The notes under the pieces: model-generated
Told to the model about the DNA's origin: nothing
Seen by the model: only the letters and a program-made list of their open reading frames with translations
Databases searched by the model: none
Shown here: in pieces, positions 49,100 through 61,320 of the stretch
Numbering within the stretch: position 1 is the first letter of the stretch
How the letters are laid out: each line of letters begins with the position of its first letter
Assembly (NCBI RefSeq): GCF_018687715.1
Contig: NC_056752.1
Location: forward strand, 53,042,653 to 53,106,652
Reading direction: 5' to 3'
Source of the DNA: Carya illinoinensis
Taxonomy: Eukaryota; Streptophyta; Magnoliopsida; Fagales; Juglandaceae
Length of the DNA stretch: 64,000 nucleotides
Translations under genes and position numbers: made by a program

Positions 49100-49287
49100 A
49101 ACTACTAAAAATCTCATCTCATCTCATCATTACAATTTTTTAAATATCCATACAAAATATAATAAATAATTTAACCTTTTAAAATCTCAATACAAAATTA
49201 ATATTAAAAAATTATTATATTATAATAATATTTTATTCATTACTATTCAAAACATCTTATCTTATCTCATCTATATAATCAAACGAG
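49100..49287 (-). repeat. MITE-like dispersed repeat, family A, copy 8 (inverted)
   Basis: 'ctcatctcatctcatcatta', 'acaaaatataataaataatt', the ATTAATATTAAAAAATTATT block and 'catcttatcttatctcatct' occur in inverted family order. Confidence 0.6.
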
Positions 49288-50206
49288 TCAAAGTTCTAAG
49301 ATTCAAACTTGGATTTGGGTTGGAATTGGAACCATCATAATTCATAAACGTGCCTGTTTTATCCTGTTAAAAGCAATATCATCTAATTCCAACGGTTCCA
49401 ACTCGATATTAGGCCCAAGGTTGCATGGCCATGGTTACATTACAGTTCTCGTCTCATCAGAGCTTCTTCTTTCGATTAAACATGAAAGGTTGAAAAAGTA
49501 ATGTTAGGTAATCTGGTTATACATCCACCTGACTAGAAAATTAGGATTTCCCGTTATTTGTGTAAATAATGAAATTCGAGTTTCCCACTTACTTCAAAAT
49601 TCCAAACTGGAAAGCCATATTTGGACCCCGGGCGTTTTCGGGATGCTTTCATTATTTGTGGGGTTAATAATTTCAAGTATGCTCTTACAATACATTAGCA
49701 TACACTCCACAGAACGGCAGCACTTACCAAGTATCAAAGTCAGTCACCACACATGCAGCCTGAATTACTCATCCCGGTCGTAATAAGACCGGGGGAAGCC
49801 TAGTGAGTCAGAACAAGCAATGGAGTATAAAACTTTCTTGTCGAGATCTGGTTGAAGTAGATGGATTCCAGAATACTAGATCTATTGCATAATCCCAATT
49901 ACAGTGGCAAGACTGCCACTTTCAAACCGAAACATTTACGCTGTTTCTTAGTAGTATAATAACTGCCCATTGGTGTGCTTGATCCGGGACAAGTGGTAAA
50001 AGGCAAGTCTCTTAAAAATCTAGAGACCCCAGCAACATATACAAGAACTCAAATAGCTGATCCGCTACCTGAAACATCCTAAACATTTACAGCCATGTCG
50101 TGAGAATTCACTTTCTCAATGAATTCAATCCAGAATTCTAGGCTCTGCAGAGCTTCAACTTGCACGAAAATTTGTAGCCAATTGTACAGAGTTACTGCTA
50201 CTTTGA

Positions 50207-53200
50207 TTAAGTCTCCATTGAACTTCTATCAGTCTCAGTCTCAGATGGTTGATCAGATGACGAAGGCTGCTCCCCTGCCATCTGCTTCCCAACAGAAGTA
50301 TTATCAACAGGCTTTTTGAACTGAACTAAAATCATGGTCATATTGTCACAACCCTCGCCACCGGCCGATGGTGCCAAACACCTGTCAAACACTCTCTCGC
50401 AAATGACTGAAAGTGTACTTTCCTGTATGATTCAAAAGATATCTTTTTTTTATAAGTATGATTCAAAAGATATCTATGTTACTTCTAACATGAAGTACTT
50501 TAGTAATCTGAGAAGAGGGAAGAAAAATACTCACGGTTTTCAACTGTTCCCGCACATAATCCACTAGTTGCTGGCTTGACAGGCAATCCCTAGTGCAAGT
50601 GAGAGACAGACAGGTTTTCATCAAACAACAGTGAACTAACAGAAAACCCAAATGCTAAAGTTTGAAGGGTAAATTGTTTTTGGGGGGGCTGGGATCAAAC
50701 CTAATTATGAAACAACTAAAACAAGACTATATTTTCCCTGGCAGACATTTGGAAAGATGCTTAGTTACCCTTGCCAAGGCAAAGCCACTCCAACTTGCAG
50801 TACCCTATAGTTATTAGAGGACATCGACACCTCATAGAAGCTTTAAATTTGCACAAGGGCATTTTAAATCCCAAAGTTATTAGTAATCATTGTAAACATC
50901 CCCCAAGATTTGTAAACCTCCTATTGACTTGAATTTAAGTATGGCTAGTGCTTGGGAAAAAAACAACAATAGATGAAACTGACGTGTATGGGGAACATTG
51001 AAAAATGTAGTGCCCAACCATAACTCACCTTCATCTTCCTCTATCTCCCCTTTGCCAGACGTCACAACCCGTAACCTAGGATTCTAACCAGTCCATCGAA
51101 TTAATTTCCCCTGTTCCTTCCCCTCTCATACAAGAATTGGACGTATAAGTATAGCTTTAGAATTGGACGTACAAGATAATTCATATAGGTTAAAAAAAAC
51201 CCAATTACAAAAATAATTGAAATTAACTCAGTAGGATTGGACTACTAGAAGTATGAAGAGATTTAGTTGGAATAACACTACAATATACTCCCGTAGAAGA
51301 TTCAATGGCATATAAATCAAAATTGATTAAAGTACTGGGCTGATTCTTTGCTTGAGTGAGAGACAGGAAAGATAATTCCTAATCTTATCAGTTGGGGAAG
51401 TTGGGAGGGATCTCATAAAATTTCTTTTTCCCCCCTCTATCCCTCTGTCTTATACGCATGTAAATGACTCGAAGGAAAGTTGACTTGTCAAAACAAAAAC
51501 TTACATATTCCAGGAAGTCCTTCCATCCATAGCAAAATTGGAAAAAAGAATAACAAAAAGCTAATTGAATTTAATAAGAACACACATCATAATTAACCGT
51601 ATAATACAATGTCAAAAAATGGGGAATTAAAGTTATCAAAAACTAATCCTCAAAAATGCAATCCAAGAAACAGAGCTCAACCAAATTAATGAGTTTCAAC
51701 CATAGTTTTGACTTCAGTTCCGCTTGGACTGGAAACTATACCTCCTTGTTCTATTTCGCTTCAAATCCCGTCATTTGTTTTTTATCAGGCTTCAAATTCT
51801 GGCCCGTTCTGGCCATTAAAGCCAGAATTTGCATTAAAGTTCAGAATGTGTTCGGGACAGTTTTGTAATTTTCTTGATCCTGGACAGCATTTATGTAATT
51901 TTCTGTAATTAATCTAATGAAATTTCTATAATCATGTTTGTAACTTTAAATATGCCCCCCCTCTTTTTTCTAGATTCCATTCTTTTTAAAATTCTTGTTT
52001 GCTGATAAAAAATAAAATACTTTCTTAGCTCTCATTTTTTTTCTTTGCTTCTTTAGTGTGCATCTGAACTCAAGGTTTGTGATTATTCTTATAATATCAC
52101 TACCTTTCTTTTTTATGGGTTTCAACATATCTTCATTTTATAAGTTATCAATTATTATGTATGCGTGATATACATATATTTATTTATAAATTGTCAATCC
52201 CGAAACGGTACACCAGAACACACTAATACCAAAATATTCTGTTTTAGTACCTAAACTAGAATGGTGACCGGAACAGAATTTAAAACGTTGGTTTCAACGT
52301 CCAACGCTCCATTGCATTGGATGTGCCTCTTAAAACTTGTAAGAGCTACTAAGAAAAGTAGTAAGGCAGTGCCAGACACCTAAGGCCTAATCCTCCGCCA
52401 CATAGACCATCTAAATCTTCACCAGATACACAAACTTTTGGATTCAAAAACCAGAGATCCCAAATCACACTTTTAGGTATCATTCTTACCGCATTAGTGT
52501 AAATTTCAGAGGGGAAAGCATACTTTGAAATAAGAATAAGAGCCCCATCAGTGTAACTGAATCCAAGTTCTCAAATGTAAAGTCAATTATATAAACTAAT
52601 GTAGAGACGAACTTACCAAATCCCATCACAAGCTAGAACAAGAAACTCATCATCATCACAAAGCTCAACCTATTTCATGGAGAAACAAAGATATCAAATT
52701 AGAGCTTGGAAAGAAGAATCTCTTCAAGTGACAACACTTTCTTTCTTTTTTATGACGAGGTATCCGACAACTTCAAGTGACAATAACTTATCACCAGTAA
52801 TGGTGTTGCAAAACTAGATAGCAAGCAATAAGCAGCCTGATGTTACTTTTTTAATGAGTAATGAGCAGCACGATAGTCTCAAAGTAACTTTATCTTATTC
52901 AAAAAATAAGTTCTTAAAGAGACAAGAATCCAACAATTTTTTCGAAGTAACGGAAGATACGAAGTAAACTAATATATGCACCCATGTGTTATGGGAAGAT
53001 ATATTCAGACAATTAGAGTTAGCCCGGGTTATGCCTACCACTGTGGTTGAGCTTCTAGCCAGTTGGGACAAATCTAGAACGTATTCCACAAATCACAGCT
53101 GTGTGGAAGATGGTTCCCATCTTTATTATGTGGTGCGTATGGCAGAAGCGTAATGACCGGACGTTTTAAGACAAGGAGCACTCATTGGAAGAGCTTGGAC

Positions 53201-56200
53201 TACTTTTTGTTAGAACCTTATTTTTATGGGTCAAAGCTGTTGATTTCAACAGCCGTGATTTTCATGATTGTCTTGTTTTTATTTCTCCTTCCTAGATAGG
53301 TGTCACCCCTTGTATGCCATCTTGTGTACTTGGGCTATGCCTATTCTTTTTAATACAATCGTTTACTTATAAAAATATATAAGTAACTACATTCAATCAT
53401 GAAAATTAAAAAGAATGAACATACTGCATGGTAGTATAAAAACAAGAAAGTGCACGGTAAAAATTTTTATACTTCAAAATATAATTAATAAATTATAACC
53501 CAATCCTTAAGGTAACTATAGTAGTCAATATGGTACTTACAGTGGTTATGTCTGGAAAGGCAGTGATAATCTGCTTTTCAGCTGGCATATGTTTGTTCTG
53601 CTTGAATTCCACATCTCCTGCAACCATCACAATTTTTTTTTTTTGATAGGTAAAAGTAAGTTTTATTAATAAAAGAGGCATAGCCTGAGTACACTAGGGG
53701 TATACAAAGAACCCATCACAATTGTGAACACGAGAAATGGTACAAGGGATTAAAATCTTACCATTTTATCCTTTAAAATTGGGATTAAGATTTAAGAAAG
53801 CTTAAGGTACCTATGGCTCTTGCCAAGTTCAAACTTCCATTGACCCGACCATATTGGATAAAACCACCAGCTTTCAAAATCCTATCCTTCTCGATCTCAA
53901 GGTCAGGTTTGTGATCTTTAGACAAATTATATGCCTGCACATGAAAGCTTTGATAGAGCATCGTACAAACACATTTTGATAAAGATTATACAATTCTAGG
54001 TACCATGGTTTCCCTGGCACACTGAAAAGAAGAAAACTCCTTTTGAATGATAATTAACCACACATTATATGGGCTTATACAAAATTTAAGCAGAGAGTTA
54101 ACTAGGGCAAGGACATTGAGATGTCAGATTCACCTGAACCTTCAAAAGTTATGGACATGAGGGCACAGAAAAATCATGTGTCCTGTTTTCCTTCAATACC
54201 CTGGCCACGCATTGAGGTTCCATGTGCATGTGGCACCAATTGGAAAGGGTTCCAGAATCCCGTAGGACCTCAACCCACAATTGTCTTGTATGGATATGCA
54301 GGAAGGAATGCACCCAGCCCAAGCATTGAGGTTGTTTGTTCACAATAAGGGATTCCATGTGTGTGTAATTGTCCACAAAGATGCATGTAACAAAACTTCA
54401 CAAAATAAAATGTTCCTCCCGCTGGCAGACATTCTCTGATGGGTGTCTGATCCATATCTCACATCACCTCTATGTCATACGTGCCATACTTCATTCACTT
54501 TGAAGTTTCCATTCAATTAAGCTTTACCATCCATTCAATAATATATCAAGTAAACATTTCAAAAGAATGCACATAGATAATGCCCATTAACATATAAGGA
54601 CAGCCACTAGAATATCTTAGCATTTCCATAATGGAATCAAAAGACCAGTAAGAAGTAAGCACAGATTGGCCATGCACGTCATGTGACAATCCTCACCATT
54701 TCAGATAAAAACTTGAAGAAGAGCATAAAAGTGTTTTATTGCAAAATTCAGCAGAAAAGTGTTTTAAAACTTCTCAAAAGGGAGGGACCAATACCTGACC
54801 CTTCTTGGATATTACACAACGAGAATCACCAGCATTTGCAACAACAAGTAGATTCTTTCGGATGATTGCCACACAAGCTGTGCTTCCACAATTTGGTCCG
54901 TCAAAGTCAGAGTGAGGCCCCTAGTTTGCAACAAAAACACACTTCATAGATTAAATTTCAGTTCCATAAATTTTCTAAAGAATGAGTTTTGCCATATGTT
55001 GAAGCTTTATCTTTTACAATCCTACACTTATTTCAGATAATGAGCCTTTACGACATTGTTGTGTATGTTGTGAGCTGGAGGGTGGGGGGCGGACTTCATC
55101 AACACATCCATTCCTGCTAGATCTTCATGTCTGATAATGTCCCTTTTTTCTTTTTCTTTTTTAAAAAATAAAAATTCAAAGCAATAGTGGATAAAGGGAT
55201 CATAGGAAGAGAAGATAACTCTACCAAGAATCTTCGGACTTAAGCCTAGAAGCGCATCACTCTCACACAAGCAACCATGCTTTTTCAACCAAAGGCTCTA
55301 TCTAATCATTGCAAACATTGATATTCGATACTTCATCCCGATATCCCGTCAAATGAACGTTTCAAATGTCCTCCAACTACCATTCTAATACACTCACGAA
55401 GATTTTTATAAATACATTTCTTTATTTGGCCTCACTTATTCAAGGCTATACACCAGCAATTACGTGCTTGTTGCTTGTCATTCTGAGTGAACAGGGTCGG
55501 GCTGTGATAGCTTGTGCATGAAAAAACTATTAGACAGCACTCAACTTGAGATGATCACCATTGAGCTATCACCCAAGCCGATCAGTACTGGACTATCAAA
55601 ACATGATTGAAAAACCTAATTTAGTAACCATTGAGTATCTTACAAACATGTCAAAACCATGATTTTTTTTTTTTTTTTTTTGACAAATGCAAGATTCTAT
55701 GACAAAAATGAAACGCATTTACAACTTCTACCAGCAACTTCACAAACCTAATTTAGTAACCATTGAGTATCTTACAAACATGTCAAAACCATGATTTTTT
55801 TTTTTTTTTTGACCAATGCAAGATTCTATGACAAAAATGAAACGCATTTACAACTTCTACCAGCAACTTCACAACTCTGAAATGTTTTAGATGCTGCAGT
55901 AATAGTCTTCTGTATGTTTCTAATTGAGTTATGCTTTCCAGATAGACATTCTGTTATCTTCATTCAGATTCATATTCCTTGCAAGTGCCAAAATGCTACA
56001 CCTAATCATATCAAGCTAAAAACCTCCATTTTCAGAAAAATAACCTCTTTTCAGGGTTAGAAATAGATTTACATAATGGTTCACAAACATAACAGTTCTT
56101 TGATACAACAAACTGTGTGACAAACTTTAAATGACTTGTGATGAAAGAAGACATGCTCACAATTCGAAATTTCACCCAGACTATATCATAAATAAATCGC

Positions 56201-59200
56201 AAGATGTTTCAAGAAAAATAAAAAAGGAATTTGGGAAAACATGTAAAGTTTAATTCATTAGCAGGTCTAATAACCCGTGTCAAGTTTAAACATAGTTATG
56301 GACATTAAAGCACAAAATGCCGTGTATATGTCCCATCAAAATATTTCTCATAAGCATATGCGATGACAGTGATCAGTATAGAAAAAAGGCACAATTACTG
56401 TGCCAGTGCTACGTTTTTAAAATTACTACATGAAATAAAAGAACAAAAAAGGCTAAAAACCATTCTGATGTTATTATTACCTCCTCTGACAGCCAATTAT
56501 CATTACGGTTATTGACTTCACCACCCCTAGGAGACCATATCAACCCTTCTATCATACCAGAGAACTTTTCCATTTTATCTCCAAGTATCGCTAATTCTCT
56601 CCATCCTCTTTGTCCACACATCATCTCATCCATTCTGCACCAACCCACAGCATGGAAATAAAATAGTGAGCAAATATTCAATAGAGACACCCGTCTGTCT
56701 AAATCACCAATTAAACCATGAAATGGGACATTACCATGCCACCCGAGACCTATATACCGTCCCTTCCCTCATATTTAATTTGTCCAATTTCCTATTAAGG
56801 ATGCCACTTAATATTTTATACTCTCAGAAGTATAAACAAAAAACATTCCACAACAACACTAAGCACAATGGGAAGAAATCATATAACAATGGCTTGTAAC
56901 GATATATGTATAGGCAGTTAGGCCATTGAAATGATGAGGCAATAAAGGCAGCTGGTATAACAAACAGCTTTGTTACAAATTCCTGAGATGTTCATAACAT
57001 CCTACTGACAGGTAAAAGACGCTTTCCAGCTAGCCTGTGCTTGATTTATGATTCTGTAAAGGCATCCACTGATTTATTTATAGCAGAGGCATCCACTGAT
57101 AACGATGAAGTGATGATTAAGAATGAAAAAATGAAGTTACCTTAGAAATGCTTTCTGTAATGCAGTACCTAAATCTCCAGTTGCATATGCTTCATGCTTG
57201 GCCACCTGTTGGTGAAGATACTTGGCACAGAACTTAGCAACTACTTTACCTGAAAATGAATGGACTTCATTAAGCACAACCGATGCAGCCAATGAAAACA
57301 AAGCTCAGTTTCAGTAATTTCAAAGGTGAACTAACTAGAGCATGTGTGGATAATAAAAATCTTGAGAATACTTCAAAAAAAAAAAAAAAAAAATCAAGCT
57401 GTTTTCTTCAATGGGTTTGCTGAAAGTGTATAGGAAAATTGAGAAGTGGTTGGAATAAAAACAATTTTGAAATATATTTGGGTTTGCGAAAGTGGGCAGG
57501 CAGATTTGAAAACTTGTCTGGAGAAAATTCACGAGGATTTTTTTTGTTTGGGTTTTGTGAAAATTATTTTAGTTGTGTTTTTCCCAGAAACCCAAGGAAA
57601 TTATCAGATGAGTTCTTTTTTGAGAAAAATAAAATTTTTTGGGATTTAAAATACGTTTGGAATAAAGGGTGTATGTACAGCAACATCTATGTAATTTCTG
57701 CAATTCTTATGAATTAAAAGTATCCTGCTAATTAATCCAAGTCAGGTTAACATGAAAAGGATCAACTGACCAATAAAATCTTGCAAACCAAGTCATAAAA
57801 TTTAACTTTAGAAGATGCAAATGGCAACCAAGAGTGAAAAGTATTTTCAGTACAAAAAAAAGTTTCTGATGGAGAAGGAATAAAATATATTAGACAAATG
57901 AAACTAATTTAATTCAAATGCTGACCTCCATGGCCATCATAAACTCCAAAAAAAGATGTGGAACTGTCCAAATCTGGATAAGCTGCATGCTATAAAAAAC
58001 AATTTAAATTTAGCAAATAATCGAGAAGATAGAACTATCCCTGGAAGATCGTTACGAGTCCATCAGATAGACCAAAGAAAAAGACAACCATATCATCTCT
58101 AATCCACATGGCAAAAACACCATCCGAAGAGAAGCCATAACCCTGTCAAATACTTGACCGTCCTCTGAACAATTGGGTATTCGTCAGATATAAAGAAAGC
58201 AGTTTTTTTTCAAACATTAGATAGTCAAAACCTCAAAAGTTTTTTTGCTACACTGCTACTTCAGACAATTATACAGCCTATTTTGGCAAGTACAGAACTG
58301 TTTATTTTATTTACTCCCGGGTCAATTAGACTTGAGCTTAAGACCTGCGCCAACTCCAACTCACCTTCTTGCAAACGAGGACAAAGAACATATTTGTAAT
58401 TGTGGTTCACCAAATCATATCAATCAACATAGAATGACAAGCACATTTATGTACACAACTCCAAATAGAATACCTCTAGCCCATCTTAACTGGAAACCTC
58501 CCAAAGGATAGTGCCACTAATTGTCCAAAATTACAATTTTTATGGATCTTAAATGTTTGTTCCTCCGAAAAGATTAACATAAATACAAAAATGCCAATAT
58601 ATGCCAAACTAGTTACTATTCTATACAAGTTATCTTTCTTATTTATATGCAGTTGTCTTTTCTATTTATATGCAGTTTTATCCTGTACAGGCAATTATTT
58701 CTTTTTCAGCTTCGATTGCTGCCTTGTGCTAATTAAGAAATTTTTTTTATCAAAACACCAGTAATACACACACACACACACACACACATATATATGCAAA
58801 TACTTATTTCAGATCATTTCTCAATCCAGGTAATAGAAAGTGCATGTCAAGAAAATATTAGATAGCTTGTCATACGAGTGGGGATGAGGGTGGATTGGTG
58901 GGATATCTCTTAGCTCAACTCTTGCCCAAAAACAAAAAACTCTAATGCTACTACCGTGTAAAGAAGCATTTTTTTTTTATAAGTAAACACAATCTTATTA
59001 ATGTAAAGAAGCATTAGCCATGATGATTGGACAAGGACAGTGTTTTACGAGGATATACAATGCAAACAGGTGAAACCAAAACAAATTGAAACGACAAGAT
59101 ACAAAGACTACTCACAGCATCTTCCATGGTAGCACGCCACCCTTGCATTGATGAAAACCCATATCTAAGTCTGTCATTTTCACCATCTTCTGATACCTTT

Positions 59201-59232
59201 TCAGTCTTGGGAGCACTAAGATATATCCCCAT
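50207..59232 (-). CDS. Protein phosphatase 2C (At4g31860/At2g25070-like)
   Basis: Mg2+/Mn2+-dependent Ser/Thr phosphatase. Coding exons: 59232-59116, 57989-57926, 57249-57141, 56634-56481, 54920-54795, 53934-53811, 53617-53541, 52669-52617, 50589-50535, 50422-50207; 1095 bp, 364 residues, all GT-AG and in frame. Start [20 protein letters not shown]. Catalytic motifs: [13 protein letters not shown] (27-39), [10 protein letters not shown] with metal-binding Asp57 and Gly58, [67 protein letters not shown] with Asp272, and [16 protein letters not shown] near the end. The C-terminal tail is Ser/Glu/Thr-rich. The metal-binding residues I could check are intact, so it should be active; its substrate is unknown. 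Introns contain LINE debris, a tandem duplication and two insertions close to splice acceptors. Confidence 0.94.
50445..50455 (-). mobile_element. 11-base poly-T insertion with 20-bp TSD at PP2C exon 10 acceptor
   Basis: A 20-base sequence containing gattcaaaagatatct is present at 50425-50444 and again at 50456-50475. Between them lie T residues and 'tataa', matching the complement of the LINE tail 'cttataaaaa'. The right edge of exon 10 is 50422, so the duplication begins three bases from the splice acceptor. Confidence 0.6.
51690..52305. repeat. Possible non-autonomous element in PP2C intron 8
   Basis: The left side reads 'caaccatagttttgacttca' then 'gttccgcttggactgg'. The reverse complement of the right side reads 'aaaccaacgttttaaattct' then 'gttccggtcaccattc', suggesting degenerate inverted ends. 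The middle is T-rich with no ORF of note. Family unknown. Confidence 0.35.
53010..53375 (+). mobile_element. 5'-truncated LINE (L1-type) fragment in PP2C intron 7
   Basis: A plus-strand frame (53100-53297) reads [20 protein letters not shown], then [20 protein letters not shown]. This resembles the C-terminal zinc-binding (zf-RVT) end of plant L1 reverse transcriptases. An in-frame TAA interrupts it after RTF. The 3' UTR has 'tgtacttgggctatgcctat' and ends 'tttacttataaaaa'. It is antisense to the PP2C gene. Target-site duplications were not found. Confidence 0.7.
53635..53712 (-). mobile_element. Short LINE 3'-end insertion with 11-bp TSD upstream of PP2C exon 7
   Basis: A 78-base insert starts with a T run and contains 'gaggcatagcctgagtacac', the complement of the LINE 3' UTR motif. 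Exact direct repeats ccatcacaatt flank it (53624-53634 and 53713-53723). Exon 7 begins at 53617, so the A-tail lies under 20 bases upstream of the exon on the gene strand. Confidence 0.78.
55613..55875. repeat. Tandem duplication, ~132-base unit, in PP2C intron 4
   Basis: 'aacctaatttagtaaccatt' starts at 55613 and again at 55745. The two units are nearly identical apart from the length of an internal T run. The unit carries 'gcaagattctatgacaaaaa' and 'cttctaccagcaacttcaca'. Confidence 0.9.
58765..58788. repeat. (CA)n microsatellite in PP2C intron 1
   Basis: About 12 CA units followed by TATATAT. Confidence 0.95.
58971..59001 (-). mobile_element. 31-base LINE-tail insertion with 14-bp TSD (PP2C intron 1)
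   Basis: Exact direct repeats tgtaaagaagcatt (58957-58970 and 59002-59015) flank a T run followed by 'ataagtaaacacaatcttat'. This is the complement of the LINE 3' end (compare 'acaatcgtttacttataaaa' at about 53356). Confidence 0.78.
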
Positions 59233-61320
59233 TCCAACTGGAACAATACCATCAATCACCGAACCCATCCCACAACGATTAGGCTTAATGACCGCATTAT
59301 CAAATAATACACACAAAAATAAATGTACATTTATATGTGCAGAAGCATATAGTTTTGTTTACCAATAAAAAGAATATATGCAGAAGCATATAGATGCATA
59401 CACACACACATATACATAAATGCATGCACACTTGCGTTTACGCAAGCACTTTACCACGAAGGAGATTTTGGGTTGTCTCTTTCTATCATCAAACCCAGTA
59501 TTTATCTTGGATGGAATCTTGGGACATGAAATGACAAAAATACGCCTGGATATGCGTGGAAAATTATAATCATCCTTTGATTAATTATGGATAAACAATT
59601 AATATCATACAATTAGTTTAATGCAAACCAACAAGATTTCCCCCTGATAATTTTGGGCAAAAGACTGAGTTACCCTAATAGTGATTGTGAATTTTCAATT
59701 CAACAATTGAGTGTTTATTTTGAGGAATGGGTGGGTGTTTCCACTGGATATGTTTGACTGTCAATGGGTTAGATTTATGGTGGGTTAGAGTTTCGATTCG
59801 GCAAAAGCGGCTGAGTTTTGAGTTTATGTGTGCAGATTTTTGCTTCAGTGGGTAGGTGCTTTTTTGAGTAATCTGTTTGACTTTTGGTGAGGTAAGTGTT
59901 TCACAGCTTAGTGTTCAGTAACTTAGGGTTTGATGACCTATAGTTTCGCTGGTTGGCACCATAGCACATGATTGTGTGGGAGCAAAAAAGAGTGATGAAG
60001 CCTTGATTTTTCCCAGGGAGACAACAAGGTTTCATAATAACAAATAATTTAGCTTCAACAATCAGTCATTTAGTCTACTTACCTTTCTTTGCACCAAAAT
60101 TGATGTGGCATCAATGTTCACTCAGTTTGTCAAAAGTTACATGCATGCTTGCACATAAAGGTTGACACAGACAATTAACTCTTTACCTAGGCCACCATGT
60201 CTACATTAGGGCAAAAGCACGAGACCACATGATGGCTTTTGATAAGTAAGATTATAACATGACATTTTTTATAAGCTTTTGAATAAGCAATCGAGAATTT
60301 GATTAAGAAAATGCAAAAGGCATAGCCGAGTACGTAGGAAGTATACATTATAGCAGATTATTTTATTCAATTCCAGGCTTCCTTCATCTTTGTTCATTAA
60401 GCTAATTGATGTGTAGGCTACAAAACGGTTTCAGACAAGGGGGGACCATGGTCTCCCTTACTGCTCCACCATTGAGAAGAGGCGGGTTTCGAGCTGTAAG
60501 TAAGACAACTACATATAGGGGAAATAATAACAGTAGGGCGTTTCATTTTGGGCTTTAGTGCCAGAACAGTGCGTTTAGGGGGTGGATGTAAAGAAATGAT
60601 ACTTTGCGGCCCATATTAGGAGTATTAATGTCTCTAAAAATTAAAGTGAACTCAACTTGCAGTGTTTTCTATCCAAAATAATGGTTGGATTTGAAGGAAG
60701 GAACAACTCAGAGTAGAAACTTGGATTTTGTTCGATGGTGTGCTTGAAAGAAACACGGTAGTTTAGGCAGGTCATTTGTAATTTATCCAAAAAATAGAGC
60801 ATTTACAAATCTGACGTTTCTTAGCACGGCGACTCTTCCATGCTGCGTCTCAGGCAAATCGAATTTTCCATAACCAATCACTACACCCTTATCAAGCCAA
60901 GATTCCAAACCCACATCAAGAAACCAAAATTAAAGGCTCAAACATGCCTCGGACACTAACCCTGACGAGCTTGTCGAGTGAATTGGGCTTAAGTCGGACA
61001 ATAAATTGTCAAGAAAGTAAAAATTGGAAAGACTTCATTTCTGATCGATGTTTTCGTTCCTTTTATCGGCAATCAAACGTACAGTCTAACCAGAAATTAA
61101 AAAACAAAGAAAAAAAGAAACTAAAATTGAAAACAAAGAAAAAGTAGATACTCGCAAAAGCCTTCGGATAATCTCAAGAAGAACAAATCAAAAACACAAA
61201 GAATGAAAGGGTTCTAGGGTTTGCAATACAGACTCACTTGGAAGGCTAATCGTCTGTGCCCCTGCACTGATTTCAGCGAAGCGAGAGAGAGAGAGAGAGA
61301 TAGGGAGGGAAGATCGATAT
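59233..61320 (-). promoter_or_regulatory. PP2C leader exon and ~2-kb leader intron
   Basis: On the minus strand a donor CCAA|GTGAGT occurs at 61237 and an acceptor TTGTTCCAG at 59240-59238, six bases before the ATG at 59232. This implies a non-coding first exon at about 61238-61320, which carries a CT/GA microsatellite (61283-61300), and an intron of about 2.0 kb. The intron has no coding frames of interest. The transcription start is not resolved. Confidence 0.5.

Larger units (their letters stand above)
47550..50206. other. Spacer between J8 and PP2C
   Basis: J8 promoter region, with a (GA)n run at about 47898-47913. AT-rich sequence follows from 48050, with two family A MITE copies and the PP2C 3' UTR near 49950-50206. 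No gene is supported. Confidence 0.5.
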
